Program-made: the position numbers and the translations under genes
Notes under the pieces: model-generated
Told to the model about the DNA's origin: nothing
The model's input: the letters and a program-made list of their open reading frames with translations, nothing else
Database searches by the model: none
Origin: Polyodon spathula
Taxonomy: Eukaryota > Chordata > Actinopteri > Acipenseriformes > Polyodontidae
Reading direction: 5' to 3'
Length of the DNA stretch: 64,000 nt
NCBI RefSeq assembly: GCF_017654505.1
Contig: NC_054537.1
Coordinates: 72,852,618-72,916,617 of the forward strand
Shown here: positions 1-10,700 of the stretch, in pieces
Position numbering within the stretch: the first letter of the stretch is position 1
Layout: every line of letters starts with the position of its first letter

Positions 1-465
1 GGCAAATAAACCTCGAAATTATTGTTGTTGGCCTGCCTGTCTGTCTCTCTCCATACTTGTTGTGGTAAACCACAGTAGCATTCCAGAGGACTGGAGTTCC
101 TTACAAGCTCCAGAAGATCAAAAGACCTGCAAAATGGCCACTGTCGTGATTGGTTTTATTCTTTTTTTTTTGGGAGGGGGGAGGGGGGATGACGGGACAC
201 AGACCCACACATGCACCACAGGGTCCCAGTCTCTAACTAAGTACCTATATTACAAGACAACTGCACGTGAGCTACTGTGATAGATTGTTTCAACTGTATG
301 GGGCCAGAAAATAGTCATTTGATTTCCCAAGGTCACAGAAAGTATTTAGTATGGTCTTTGAATGTAGCAAACACCATTGTGCAAAATATCTGCTGGGCCA
401 AACAAAACAAGGCTTAAAAAAAAAAAAAAAAAAAAATAAAGCAGCTTCAGTTGCAGGATGGCAAG
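1..465. other. Unassigned intronic sequence left of the hAT element
   Basis: I see no gene here. It holds short homopolymer tracts, a G-rich patch near 174-187 and an A run at about 416-436. Reading frames that cross it are interrupted and have no recognisable domain. Confidence 0.6.
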
Positions 466-477
466 TAGGGATGGGCA
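458..477. repeat. hAT left target duplication and terminal inverted repeat
   Basis: The target-site duplication ATGGCAAG occupies 458-465 and the 12-bp terminal repeat TAGGGATGGGCA occupies 466-477. Both have exact partners at the right end of the element. Confidence 0.9.
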
Positions 478-1765
478 CAAGTACTCTAATACTGAGTACT
501 CGCCAAGGACGTTAGTACTTGTTAACATATGGAGTAATCTTTTTATTTTTTGTTTTTTTAAGATTTACAACAATATGCTGGATAATAAGCTTCATAAAAT
601 AAAACATAAAAAACGTGATGTCAATGTGGTATTGTGAAATACAAAAATAGACCATGAAATTATAAATGCTTACATTAACAATACATTTTAATGCAGTTTT
701 TGCAATCGCGTGTTATTCAGAGTTGGGGGAGGGACTGTTTTAGCTAATGCTGAAATCACGTGGTTGGCTGTACAGACAGAATGGCGACCAGACATAGGCC
801 TATCGATGTATGGAAATATTTTGAACAAATTAATGACTCGAATGTGTAGTGCCTCTGCGCTAGATCCCAGGCATAAGCATCTCCGTTTTGTGGAGCCAGC
901 ACTCCGACTGAGCATCCAACAGAGACTGGCCGAACTGCACATCAGGGTTCCTGAACTGAACACCACCAGAGCTGATGCCCAGACAGAAACAAGCCACAAT
1001 GCCACGCCCACAGCAAGCTCCCCCATAACAAGCGTCGCAGCACTCAACACACTGATTGGGGAGGATTACTGCATTGCCGATCGGAACGAGATTGAGCAAT
1101 ATTTTGCTGAGTCATGCACCCCACCCAATCAAAACCCACTGCAATGGTGGAAAATCAACGAAAACAAGTACACCAAACTCAGTGGCCTGACTAAGCAGTA
1201 GCTATCAATGCCTGCAACCTCAGTTCCAGCGGAGAGGGTCTTTTCCACAGCGGGACTAATTGTAAATCGGTTCCACATTCGCCTCTCCCCTGAGAATGTA
1301 GACACACATGTTTCTTTAAACAAAAATTATTGATTTGCTAGAGAAATATTTAGGCTATGTGAACTTTTTTTTAAAACTTTTGTAAAAGAATGTGTCATGG
1401 CCTACGCCAAGTATGTCTTTCGCTCAGATTTCAGTTATTGAATGATTTATGTTAACTTTTGACGGTTTCATTAAAAACGGTTTCATTGTGCAATAGCCTA
1501 AATGTAGCATGGTTACTTAGGACACAAAGTCATCCTCCGTTCTCATGTTTAATAAATTATTTTCAAACTGCACTTGTTTTCGTTGTTGGCTCATGTATGA
1601 AATGGCAAACCTTAGCCATTACAATCTGGCATGGTTAATAAGACACATCATGGCTGGCGTTAGGATAATTTACATAAATGTGCACGCAGTAGATATTCAC
1701 AAGATTACGCTAATAATATCATGGGAGTACTCAAATAGTGAAGTAATTCCAAATGCCCATCCCTA
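466..1765 (+). mobile_element. hAT DNA transposon, internally deleted, with 8-bp target duplication
   Basis: The element is about 1300 bp. It begins with TAGGGATGGGCA (466-477) and ends with the exact reverse complement TGCCCATCCCTA (1754-1765). It is flanked on both sides by the same eight bases, ATGGCAAG (458-465 and 1766-1773). An 8-bp duplication and a terminal YARNG-type sequence are hallmarks of the hAT superfamily. Inside lies only the C-terminal part of a hAT transposase, broken by a stop codon, so the copy is non-autonomous. The perfect target duplication and termini imply either fairly recent insertion or little decay at the ends. Confidence 0.9.
710..1333 (+). pseudogene. hAT transposase C-terminal fragment with premature stop
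   Basis: The open frame carries an ALDPRHKHLRFV segment, typical of the hAT catalytic region, and then a low-complexity linker. It leads into the hAT C-terminal dimerisation domain, visible as MPATSVPAERVFSTAG and ending near LSPENVDTHVSLNKN. An in-frame TAG at 1199-1201 falls just before the dimerisation motif, where a tyrosine codon would be expected; the same frame then runs on to TGA at 1331-1333. The N-terminal BED finger and the first catalytic acidic residues are missing. The family is similar to the ZBED-type domesticated hATs. It lies wholly inside the 466-1765 element and shares its orientation. Confidence 0.85.
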
Positions 1766-1773
1766 ATGGCAAG
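1754..1773. repeat. hAT right terminal inverted repeat and target duplication
   Basis: TGCCCATCCCTA at 1754-1765 is the reverse complement of the left terminus. It is followed by ATGGCAAG at 1766-1773, identical to the eight bases before the left end. Confidence 0.9.
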
Positions 1774-2561
1774 CAACCTCAGACATTGCAGGGAATTGCA
1801 TAAATGGCGTATGCCAATTACATTTTCCTGAATCTGTTCCATACAAATTATGTTATGCTTGTATGTCCAAATAAATAAAAAAAACACTACTTAATTTCTC
1901 ATATTTTGTTTAGTATAATGGTTTTCAGGCTATATGTTTCAAGGTAAAACCTACTGGAAAGTTGAGTAGCAATTAAGTTAATGATCATCTGACTTGCAGC
2001 CAGCACCCAATTCTCATAAGGTTGAAAACCAGAGTGCTTGTTAGAGTTGGTGCTCAAATTTCCCACACAGTCCAACACTAGTACTCTATTCTACCAGCTA
2101 TGCCAATACTACTGTATTTCAACTACTGTACACTGTATGTTTCCCTATACTGTACCTCTGTTACAGGTTGTGGTGAAATCACATGTGGCAGTTGTATTAT
2201 GTCTGAAGCACTACTGTGTTCACAGATTAGAAGACATGAAATTCAGTACCTATAAACTGCAATGTGTCCTGTGTACGTGCTGCATTCCCCTGTGTACTTT
2301 GTGGTTGTACTTTAAATAGTCCACATAGTATTAAACCTCAAATGTTTAATGCAAGTAAAAATCAATTTAATACATTAAAACACTTAGGATGGGACAGACT
2401 TAACACTTATTGAAAAGCCATTTCCTGTGAATAGAGGCTCAAAGTACAGTTGAAAAGCCATTTGAATTAAAAAGCTCAGCTCTATTTGTTCAGTGGTTAT
2501 AGCATAAAAGAACTACATGCAGAAAACTACTACTTTAAACATCTACAGCAGTTTAACACAC
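1774..2561. other. Unassigned intronic sequence between hAT and LTR element
   Basis: This is an AT-rich spacer. A frame of about 90 codons at 2038-2319 shows no recognisable domain and is probably chance. I see no RNA gene or repeat family here. Confidence 0.5.
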
Positions 2562-2637
2562 TGTGGAATGGTGGTGGGTAATTCACTGACACAGGAGACA
2601 GACAGGTGAATTTGGCAACACCGCACAGGTGCTCAGT

Positions 2638-2643
2638 TTTATT
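2638..2643 (-). terminator. LTR polyadenylation signal AATAAA
   Basis: AATAAA on the minus strand lies in the conserved right-hand part of the LTR. It is also present in the other LTR copy near 7650. Confidence 0.55.
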
Positions 2644-3095
2644 TCAGGGTGCTATTTTTCTTTTTATCCCGCAGATGGAGCTGTGGGTCCGTGGTTTGAT
2701 TTACCAACGCTGGTAAACAACCACGGGCATACCAAGCGATGGTACACAATACCGGCGCCCTTGCAGGTGCTTTGAAACAATAATTCAAAACAGAAGGCAC
2801 AAAGAAACAGGGACAATAAAACAGTAACAAAACTGCAAAGAAAAGGTGCTGCACTTGACAGCTATATCCCAGTTGCCGCTACCCGTGCGACCAGGATCAC
2901 TGTCCTACACTGCCGACTAACTAGCCTGCTCAGTTACAATACTCCGGGGTCTGCCCAAGGGTTCCCCGCTCTCACTGTCTCGCTCCGACACACTCAGTTT
3001 CAGTGTCGGTTTCTCCCGACTGGTTCTCGGTCCTCGACCAGCGCTTCAGCACTCTCGGCGCGTTGAAAAGGCAGAGCTGAAGAAACAGCGGAGCA

Positions 3096-3106
3096 TTATT
3101 TTATAG
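3096..3106 (-). promoter_or_regulatory. LTR TATA box
   Basis: The minus strand reads CTATAAAATAA, a good TATA match. It sits about 460 bases upstream of the polyadenylation signal in transcription sense, as expected for a U3 promoter. The truncated LTR copy lacks this segment. Confidence 0.5.
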
Positions 3107-3288
3107 GGCCAACAATCTCCCAAGACTCGCCTCTCAGCCATTCAGAGAGAGGGAAAGTCCACACACCCACTTTCCCACCTTCCCATGTCACTGCCATGAC
3201 TCACAGGCGGTTGTTGGACGACTGCCGCCCTCTTCCTGCAGCCCTGTGTACGCGCCAGCAGAGTCAGCACAGATCTCCCCCTGCTACA

Positions 3289-3302
3289 TATCCTTCCCCT
3301 CA
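3289..3302 (-). other. Polypurine tract next to 3' LTR
   Basis: On the minus strand TGAGGGGAAGGATA immediately precedes the TGTAGC start of the LTR. This is the position and composition expected of the plus-strand DNA primer in LTR elements. Confidence 0.75.
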
Positions 3303-3331
3303 GAATGACACCACCGGTTCATTCGAAAATC

Positions 3332-3901
3332 CTACACCCCCATGCCTTCCCGAGAGAAAAAGTCTGCGTTTTGATGCAGCTTTCCTGCTTGGTGGACTAC
3401 CCTGTAGGCATAGGGCTGCAAGGCCAAGTACCACCGTGTGATTCTATCTTTCATCCGGTGAAGCCATGCTAAAGGGGCATGATCTGTAACCAGGGTGAAG
3501 TGTCGCCCCAGGAGGTAGTACCGGAGTGACTCGACTGCCCATTTTACGGCGAGACACTCCTTGTCGATGGTGCTATAATTTTTCTCGCAGGGAAGGAGCT
3601 TCCTGCTGATGTACAGGACTAGGTGCTCGCTTCCCCGAATCTCCTGAGACAACACTGCCCAGAGACCTGTCTCTGATGCATCCGTCTGCAGGGTGAACCT
3701 CTTACCAAAATCCGGGCTGCACAGCACTGGCTTACTACACAGCCTCCGCTTCAAGGTAAGAAAGGCCCTCTGGCACGACTCCATCCATTGAACCATTTTT
3801 GGGGCAGCCTTCCGGGTGAGGTCTGTCAAGGGAGCAGCGAGCGTAGCGAAGTTCGGGATGAACTTTCTATAATAACCCGCTAGTCCCAAGAAAGAGCGCA
3901 C
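3332..3901 (-). pseudogene. Gypsy RNase H domain with RT connection
   Basis: The frame opens with the RT connection segment (FLGLAGYYRKFIPNF) and runs into RNase H. Motifs include LQTDAS with the first catalytic aspartate, KECLAVKWA with the glutamate, VTDHAPLAWL with the second aspartate, and a terminal NADFFSR where most Gypsy elements have NADALSR. It is open for 189 codons but frame-shifted relative to the RT segment upstream. RNase H removes the RNA template during cDNA synthesis. It is the last coding domain before the 3' LTR, which is unusual for Gypsy and fits Gmr1-type order. Confidence 0.88.
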
Positions 3902-4555
3902 CTGGGTTTTGGTTGTAGGTTAGCAGTGAGCCCCGCCTCCCGCAAGGATTGCAGCACCGCCGCCACCTTACACAGATGACTCGGCCAATCCTCACTGTGG
4001 ATAACCACGTCATCTATGTAAGCAGCGGCGTACTGCTGATGGGGCCACAAGATGCGATCCATCATCCGCTGGAAAGTGGCGGGGGCTCCGTGCAACCCAA
4101 AGGGCATGGTCCTAAATTGGTACAACCTGAAAGGAGTCGAAAACACCGTCCTCTCTCTAGATTCCGGAGTCAGGGGTATCTGCCAGTACCCCTTCGTTAA
4201 ATCCAGTGTCGTCATAAAATAAGCTGTGCCTAGAGGCTCCAGCAACTCATCTACTTGGGGCATCGGATAAGCATCAAATTTCAAATTCTCATTGATTCGT
4301 CTAAAATCAATGCAAAATCGAGTTGACCCGTCTGGCTTAGACTAAAACGATCGGACTGTTCCAGTCACTTTGGGACTCTTCTATTACCCCCAGTCTCAGC
4401 ATTTCGTCAATTTCCGCTTTTATTACCTGTCTTTTATGCTCAGGTATACGGTACGGCCTCTGGTGAACTAGCGCCCCTGGCTCAATATCAATGGGATGAT
4501 GGGCTACAAGAGTCAGCTCCGAGACGGAAGAGAACACGTCAGGAAACTCCGCCAC
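3880..4555 (-). pseudogene. Gypsy reverse transcriptase, frame-shifted
   Basis: The N-terminal part (4555-4337) shows the pre-RT peptide with VAHHPIDIEPGA, YRIPEHKR and WNSPIVLV. After a frame change near 4340, the frame from 4284 carries TLDLTKGYWQIPL, TMPFGLHGAPATFQRMMD and the catalytic AYIDDVVIHS box. A second shift near 3890 leads into RNase H. The catalytic aspartates of the LDL and YIDD motifs are intact, but the frame changes inactivate the gene. It lies downstream of the integrase in the same element. Confidence 0.9.
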
Positions 4556-4587
4556 CAGACCATGACCCTGACATTTCTGCGTTGGTG

Positions 4588-5894
4588 TCAGTTCTCAGCA
4601 ATCTGTACCGATCCTTTTCTTGCCAACACAGAAAGATCAGGTCCCAGGTCCGTGCCGTCACCTGCATGCGCCACTAACGCCGCCTCTGGCTGCAACCAAG
4701 GCTTCAAGAGGTTTGTATGATAAATGTGTTTCTCTCTCCATCGCTCCGGCTGGCAGATCTCATAGTCCACCTTCCCAACCTGGCATGTAACCTCAAAGGG
4801 TCCTTGCCACTTAGCCAAGAGTTTCGACTCAGAACTGGGTAATAAGAGAAGAACCTTATCCCCCGGCTGAAATGTACGCAACCGGGCTCCTCGGTTATAT
4901 TTTGTGTCTCCTATCTGTGCTGTGCCTGCTGCAAATTGTCATGCATCCATTTCCCAAAAGACTCAAGACGCTTGCGCAGGTCCAACACATACTGGACGGT
5001 ATTGGTCAAATTGCCCTGCTGCTCCTCCCACATCTCTCTGACCAGATCGAGCACGCCCCGGGGTCTCCGCCCATACAGCAGCTCGAATGGTGAAAACCCC
5101 GTAGAAGCCTGGGGAACCTCTCTGATCGCAAAGAGAAGGGGAGGAATCTGCTGGTCCCAGTAACGCACATCACTACAAATCAACCTGCGCAACATGCTCT
5201 TAAGGGTCTTATTAAAGCGTTCCACCAGACCGTCGGGCTGAGAATGAAACACAGAGGTCCTAATGGTCTTAATTCCCAAAAGCTTACATGTTCCGCGGAT
5301 TAGCCGGGACATAAAATTGGTGCCTTGATCGGTTAGTATCTCCTTGGGAATCCCCACCCGGGAAAAAAAACCTTTACAAGCTTGTTGGCAACAGACTTAG
5401 CGGACATAGATCGGAGAGGAATAGCCTCTGGATAAGGCGTAGCGTAATCCAGAATGACAAGTAGGTGGGTGTATCCTGCCGCGCTCCTCTCTAATGGCCC
5501 AACTATGTCCATCCCAATACGCTCAAACGGAGCTTCCACTAGGGGCAAAGGCACCAGTGGGGCTCGTGGAACGGCTCTAGGGCTGGCCTTTTGACATTCC
5601 CCACACCGCTCACAAAACCGTTTGACATCGCCATCCAGCCCCAGCCAGAAGAACCGTGATGAGCCTTGCTTTAGTTTTATCCCTTCCCAAATGACCAGAC
5701 AGGGGGATAGCGTGAGCCAGCTGCAAGAAATCCTCCTTAAAGGGCTGAGGAATGAGCAACTGATGACGCACTTCACCGGTCTGGGTTAATTTATCAACAT
5801 GGTACAGCAGGTCTCGATCAACTTCAAAGTGGGGGTACGTTGGCGGCGTGTCTGGGCTCGACCACACGACCATTAACCACCGCTGTTTGGTCAA
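4588..5894 (-). pseudogene. Gypsy integrase, frame-shifted, located before RT
   Basis: In minus-strand order there is an N-terminal zinc-binding region (LAHAIPLSGHLGRDK, then CERCGECQK after a frame change), then the catalytic core with MDIVGPLERS (first Asp), ILTDQGTNFMS (second Asp) and PDGLVERFNKTLK (Glu), then a C-terminal GPY/F-like segment (GDKVLLLLPS, KWQGPFEV). The DDE residues are all visible, but the domain is spread over four frame segments (5894-5610, 5776-5333, 5357-4911, 4881-4588). Integrase inserts the cDNA into the genome. Its position ahead of the RT at 4555 is the diagnostic Gmr1-like feature. Confidence 0.9.
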
Positions 5895-5976
5895 AAGAGC
5901 CTGCCCAGCACATAGTCACGCCCTTGCTCGAGTCGGAAGTCACAGGAGCAAGCTAAAAAATCAGCTCCCATGGCTT

Positions 5977-6596
5977 TCAACTCGGGGTCAGGTCGATCTG
6001 AGCAGAGCCAGACCCCTGCGCTGGCTCTGCGACCTTCCCCCCCGGCTCTTCACCAACCGCCCCCACCTGAAACTTCTCCGACTCCCTCCATTGCCAGCCC
6101 TCATTCTTAGCGATCCGACGCTCCCGTTTAGTTTTACGGGGTTTAAATTTATGGCAAAACCATTCTGGATCGTGAAAGGGAAAAATCTCTCCAATTACTT
6201 CCTCTTTCTTCGCCAATAAAGGGGACGGGGCTGTCAGGGCAGTCAACCAATCTTTAAACTGCTCACAGTCCCGTCCCAGAACTACTGGTACCGGCAAATC
6301 GAGGACAAAATCCTACCTGCACCTGCGTCACCTGCTGACCAATAGTCATACACACATTGATCTTGGGATAGGAGCGAACATCCTCATGAATACATTTAAT
6401 ATGCTCCCGACCCAATATATGTTTATGCCCCGGTGAGATTAGGCTCTCCTGTACTAGAGACTGACCACACCCTGAATCCAGAAGAGCCTGGGTTTTTGTA
6501 CCATCCACTGTCACAGGAATAACAAAACCCGTGTGCTGAAGTGACTGAGGTAATTGAATGCGCCTACCTGGTCGGCTGAGGTCACACTCCATCACG
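5977..6596 (-). pseudogene. Retroviral-type aspartic protease and following spacer
   Basis: The segment after the gag zinc knuckle contains VTVDGTKTQALLDSGCGQSL, with the DSG active-site triad near 6478. A frame change near 6300 continues into PVPVVLGRDCEQFKDWL, typical of the C-terminal end of Gypsy proteases, and then a charged linker before integrase. Protease would cut the gag-pol polyprotein. It is fused in frame behind gag in the surviving sequence. Confidence 0.8.
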
Positions 6597-7501
6597 GGGC
6601 AGTCCCGGGCGAGGTGGCCCACCTCCCTGCACGTCCAACACCTCGGTGGGCTGGTTTCTCTCCCCGAAGTTTTGGCAAAAGGGGGAAACACTGGAGCCAT
6701 AAAAGGGGCTTGCCGATAAGGCGTCCGCGCGAGACCCTGGTCCGACACTACAGCAGCCCGTGAGTATCCCCACCCTGCCCCAGTTCCCGGCCCGGGAGCT
6801 CCCACCGACACCTCCCGACCAAATCCTGGACTGCCCTTTCCCCTCAGTCCCTTCGCCTTCTCCGGGGCCAGTTGAGGGGTCGATCCGGTAGCCGCGCTCC
6901 TCCCAGACGATCTCGCTGGCATTGGCTCCGCCGCCTGGTACTGTTCCGCCAGTTCGACCGCCCGATCCAGAGTATCTGGTGCCTGTCGCTGGACCCATAG
7001 CTGAGGTCCCGGGGCCAGACACTCCAGAAACCGCTCCACCACGATCAGCTCCACCAACCTGGCTTTGGTGACCGCGTCTGGGTTCAGCCAGCCCATGGCA
7101 TAATCTTTTAGCCGGTGGGTAATAGCTTGTGGGTGCTCCTCCGCCGCAAACTGCTCCTCCCGGAATTTCTTCCGGTAGCCCTCCGGGGTGGCTCCCACAC
7201 GATTCAGGAGCGCTGCCTTCAGCAGGGGGTAATCCAGCATGTGCTCCGGGGACAGCGTCCTCGCAGCTGCTTGAGCCTCCCCGGTGCGTTGGGGCAACAA
7301 ACAGCTAACCCACTGGGCTTGGGGCCACCCGGCCGAGATCGCCATGACCTCCAAGTAGGCGTCAGGTCAATCCTCGGACGTTATTTTGGTGGGTCTCTGT
7401 AGGGAGTGGTCTGGAGCTGCGGGTCTAGCCGCCCCCTTCACTGACGCGGTGAGTGTCTGTCGCAGGAGGTCCATCATCGCAGCTAACTGGGTAGCATCCA
7501 T
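6597..7501 (-). pseudogene. gag with SCAN-like capsid and CCHC zinc knuckle
   Basis: The best start is the ATG at 7501 (MDATQLAAMMDLLRQ), shortly after the primer-binding site. An in-frame TGA at 7367-7369 interrupts the peptide just before PDAYLEVM; the frame is otherwise continuous. The capsid part (AGWPQAQWV, GEAQAAARTL, DYPLLKAALLNRVGATPEGYR) resembles the SCAN-like gag of Gmr1 elements. A CX2CX4HX4C knuckle (CWTCREVGHLARDC, about 6640-6599) would bind RNA. The stretch between capsid and knuckle is Gly/Pro/Ser-rich. Confidence 0.83.
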
Positions 7502-7550
7502 TGCCAGTCTGCTCCTTCTGTAGATGCACTGCTTGGGGCAGTGCCAGTGA

Positions 7551-7569
7551 ATCCCACTTCCTGACACCA
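7551..7569 (-). other. Primer-binding site, probably for tRNA-Leu
   Basis: On the minus strand TGGTGTCAGGAAGTGGGAT starts two bases after the LTR end at 7572. It begins with TGG, complementary to a tRNA CCA end. It matches the 3' end of vertebrate tRNA-Leu (CCCAC...CTGACACCA) with one extra base, so I name tRNA-Leu as probable. Confidence 0.6.
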
Positions 7570-7571
7570 CG

Positions 7572-7711
7572 TGTGGAAGGGTGGTGGGTAATTCACTGAC
7601 ACAGGAGACAGACAGGTGAATTTGGCAACACCGCACAGCTGCCCAGTTTTATTTCTGTGTGCTATTTTTCTTTATCCCGCAGATGGCGCTGTGGGTCCGT
7701 GGTCTGATTTA
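7572..7711 (-). repeat. Truncated 5' LTR of the Gmr1-like element
   Basis: This 140-bp piece matches the last 142 bp of the complete LTR at 2562-2703. The match stops at GATTTA, and unrelated AT-rich sequence follows. The U3 part with the TATA box is absent, so the element lost its 5' promoter, either by truncation at insertion or by later deletion. Confidence 0.85.
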
Positions 7712-10700
7712 TGGTCTGATACTGTAAATACAGTATAATCATAAATCTCGAAAAACTACTCACTTCTAAATCTTTTGTAGTCATTGTTGTATTACTTTAG
7801 TATAAATACATGTTAATCTGGATTCATATGTTGTTTTTTTCTGACTATGTGAACGAAAAGACAAGCATTTGCCCGTTTTTCCATTGGAAATAGTGATATT
7901 TTGAAATATCACTGTCCTGGTCACAAAAGCAAAGTCTGTGGGGAATAATAGCCATTTTCTATACTTTTGAGGCAGAAGCAATTAGGAAATAACACTTACT
8001 ACCCAGGAACAAAATAAATAAATAAATACATTGTTACATGGTGTAATGCAAGGTAATAAAACAGGTTAAGATTCACAAACTGATTTGCTTTTGTGATTAA
8101 TCCCTAAGTAAATTTAAAAAAAAAAATACCGTAAATAAAACAGTTTAGAAAAAAATGTACTTACCAGTTTTGCAAAAACATCTGAATCTGACTTTTTTTT
8201 AAATGGAGATTAATTTTAAACCAAATACTGCAGGGGAATGCTACCCTCTGCATGGCCTCTTGTTTTGCAGTAATAGATTTAATAATATAAGGACTGGTAA
8301 GACGTGTGCTTATATAAAATTAGTTTAATACAACACTGTAGGGACCCAAATTAAGTACACTAGGGAATGGCAATGTGTTTAGCACTCACAGATGCTTAGA
8401 CAGTTTTGAACGATTGAATGTTTCCTGTGTAGATTATACATAGGAGTAGCAGATGTTATCATACCTGCATTGGCTCAGATCTGACATCTTCAAATGTGAT
8501 GGTGATGATGCTCCTTAAACAAAAAATGTACAGTGGTCTGATGGTGTTTAAAATAAGACTTGTTGCTGCATCCATCACAGATATTTCAATCTTGTTTACA
8601 TTGTTTTAAATAATGCAAATTGTAGGCCTACCTCCTGACAATGGATGCCCATGTTGTCAATTAGGGATAAAATAGGATTCTTCCATATTTCTTGTATATT
8701 TGTTACACTTGACTCAACATTACAACCTGCATTGTTCTTCTACAGAACGTGGCAATGTTAAAAAACACACAACCATCGTACACATTTAATGTAGGCTGCT
8801 TCCTTTATTAGATGGTAGCAGCAGTCTTCTTTTCCCGTTCCCTTTTGCCTCACCAGGCTTTCAGAAATGGTTTTGTTTTATTTCAGCTGTTATGGCGATC
8901 TTAAATAAATCAACATTGACTTTTCTGTTTCTGCTGTCACACTTTGCTGGCTACTCTGTTCAAACACAGTGGGTATTTGCTGGGACACCAAAATACAAGC
9001 TTCAAAACACAGCAATAAGCCTATGACAAACTTGCATTTGGAGCACTGAAGTGACTGTAGGCAAGCAGATTAATCTGTCTAGGTACACACACTCATTATT
9101 ACTGTGTAGCAGTTTGAAGGATGCTGAAAAGGGGGCTTCAGGAGGTTGAAAGACTTGTATTTCTTTTTCTACAGATGTTCTCTAACCAAAACAAAAACCC
9201 TGCAGTAAAAAAAGAGAATACACCTTAAGCCTTGCAATCACCTAGCAACAGAGCACCAGGTTGCTTTAAATGTGACATTTATTCTCAAAATAAGACCCCG
9301 TAGAATATCTTGAATATAGGTGTGAATATTTTCATTTTAACAACCGCACAACTATGGTCTCGTATTACTATAGTTGAGACTTCATCAGAAGGGGAAGGAA
9401 ACCATTTGCTTACAGAAGTTATAAAGTCCACTAGTAGAATGATCATAAAAAACAGCAACTTGTGTTACAGTACAGTACATGTAACCTGTGATAAAAAGCT
9501 AAGTTGATAGGCAACTTTAGTATCTAACACCTCTGCAGGACAATGGCAGACATCCAAGACCTGAAAAACTGGGTGTTGCAATATCAGTAGTTTATTTTTG
9601 CCTCTTGAGACAGCATAATTTGGTAATGCATCCGCTACACTGTAAAGCAGCACCTTTAGGAAAGCACCCAGTGTGCCCCCAGCCTCAATTTATACCCAAC
9701 ACTGGCTATGGTGAATGTTCCAGATTACTAAATACAGTAGCAGTCCCTCAAATGACAGGACAGCTTTTCTCTTTGTCCATTTAAGTAATAACTAGAGCAG
9801 TACATTTAATAACAAATGTTCAGATGCTTAGCAGAAACTCATGGATACAAGTGGTGCATGTTCTGACAGGGTGGCAGTGCAGCAGCAGAGTTCCAGCTGC
9901 TTCATTTAACCCTTGCTTAAAAGCCCAGAAAGTTACTGCAAACAGCCTTGCACTTCTTTCTTGAAGAGTTTTAGTTTAGAGAAAGCTCTATCAAATCAGG
10001 AAAATAGGTTTAATATAGTTTCCTTACTTGCATAGTTTCTTTCTTGTAGCTGGGTACAAAAAGGTCACACAAACAGACCAAACAAAAAGTGAACTTAAAT
10101 CAAAAATAAATAAATACAAATCAATTAATATTACAGGCCAGTAAGCCCCCCCAGCAGGATCTATTCCCATGGCAACATGGGAGAAGGGAAGCATCTTGAG
10201 GAACTTAACCAAGCTTTCGGGGTCAAATCCCTTTACAATACTCTCCAAGTTCAACTTAGCAAAAATCTTTTTGATTAAAGACGTTGTAGAATTTAGAATT
10301 ACAAAAAAAACAAATCCAGTTTCTTCCAAGCTTGCTCGTGTATAAATATCTGCAATCCTGCCGTTTGAAGTGACAACGTCAGCCCCCTGTGGGCCTCGTG
10401 TAGGATTTTTAATATGACCACTTCAAGCTTCCTCCGCATAATGCTACACCCTTTCAATCACCATTTTCGCTGACAGTGTATAGAGTAATATTACACGTAG
10501 CAATCAATTTCAAGGACTTGTACTATGCATTACATAGAATTGAGAATGACATGGCTCATTAATTACGTTGTCATGCCTGATTCTACTTTAACCTCAGAAC
10601 CAGAGGCAGGGAAAATGGCTCTGAGAGGGAAAATATAACCTCCATTTAATGTTGAATTTAGAGACTGGAGTGTACACATAGTACAAGACTGAATATCAAT

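Larger units (their letters stand above)
2562..3288 (-). repeat. 3' LTR of the Gmr1-like element (complete)
   Basis: On the minus strand the LTR starts TGTAGCAGGGGG (from 3288) and ends CCATTCCACA (at 2562), giving the TG...CA ends usual for LTRs. It contains a TATA-like CTATAAAATAA near 3096-3106 and a polyadenylation signal AATAAA at 2638-2643. Its last 142 bp match the truncated copy at 7572-7711. By eye there are about seven substitutions and one 2-base indel between them, so the insertion is old. Confidence 0.88.
2562..7711 (-). mobile_element. Gmr1-like Ty3/Gypsy LTR retrotransposon, degenerate
   Basis: Read on the minus strand the order is: truncated 5' LTR (7711-7572), primer-binding site, gag with a SCAN-like capsid and zinc knuckle, aspartic protease, integrase, reverse transcriptase, RNase H, polypurine tract, 3' LTR (3288-2562). 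In ordinary Gypsy elements integrase is last. Integrase ahead of reverse transcriptase is the unusual order described for Gmr1 of Atlantic cod and its relatives, whose gag is related to the vertebrate SCAN domain. The coding frame changes at least seven times and gag has an in-frame stop, so it cannot make a functional polyprotein. The left LTR is complete (727 bp). The right one keeps only 140 bp. Confidence 0.88.

Noticed and set aside
688..1099. Minus-strand frames inside the hAT element
   Set aside because: They mirror the plus-strand hAT transposase frame, which shows real domain motifs.
3196..4720. Plus-strand frames opposite the LTR, RT and integrase
   Set aside because: The minus strand carries the recognisable retroelement motifs; the plus-strand frames have none.
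6582..7022. Minus-strand 146-codon frame in another phase over gag
   Set aside because: It is an out-of-phase shadow of the gag sequence, rich in Gly and Ser from GC-rich codons.
10024..10329. 101-codon minus-strand frame as a possible jarid2 or other host exon
   Set aside because: No recognised domain, no convincing splice sites at its ends and no match to JARID2.
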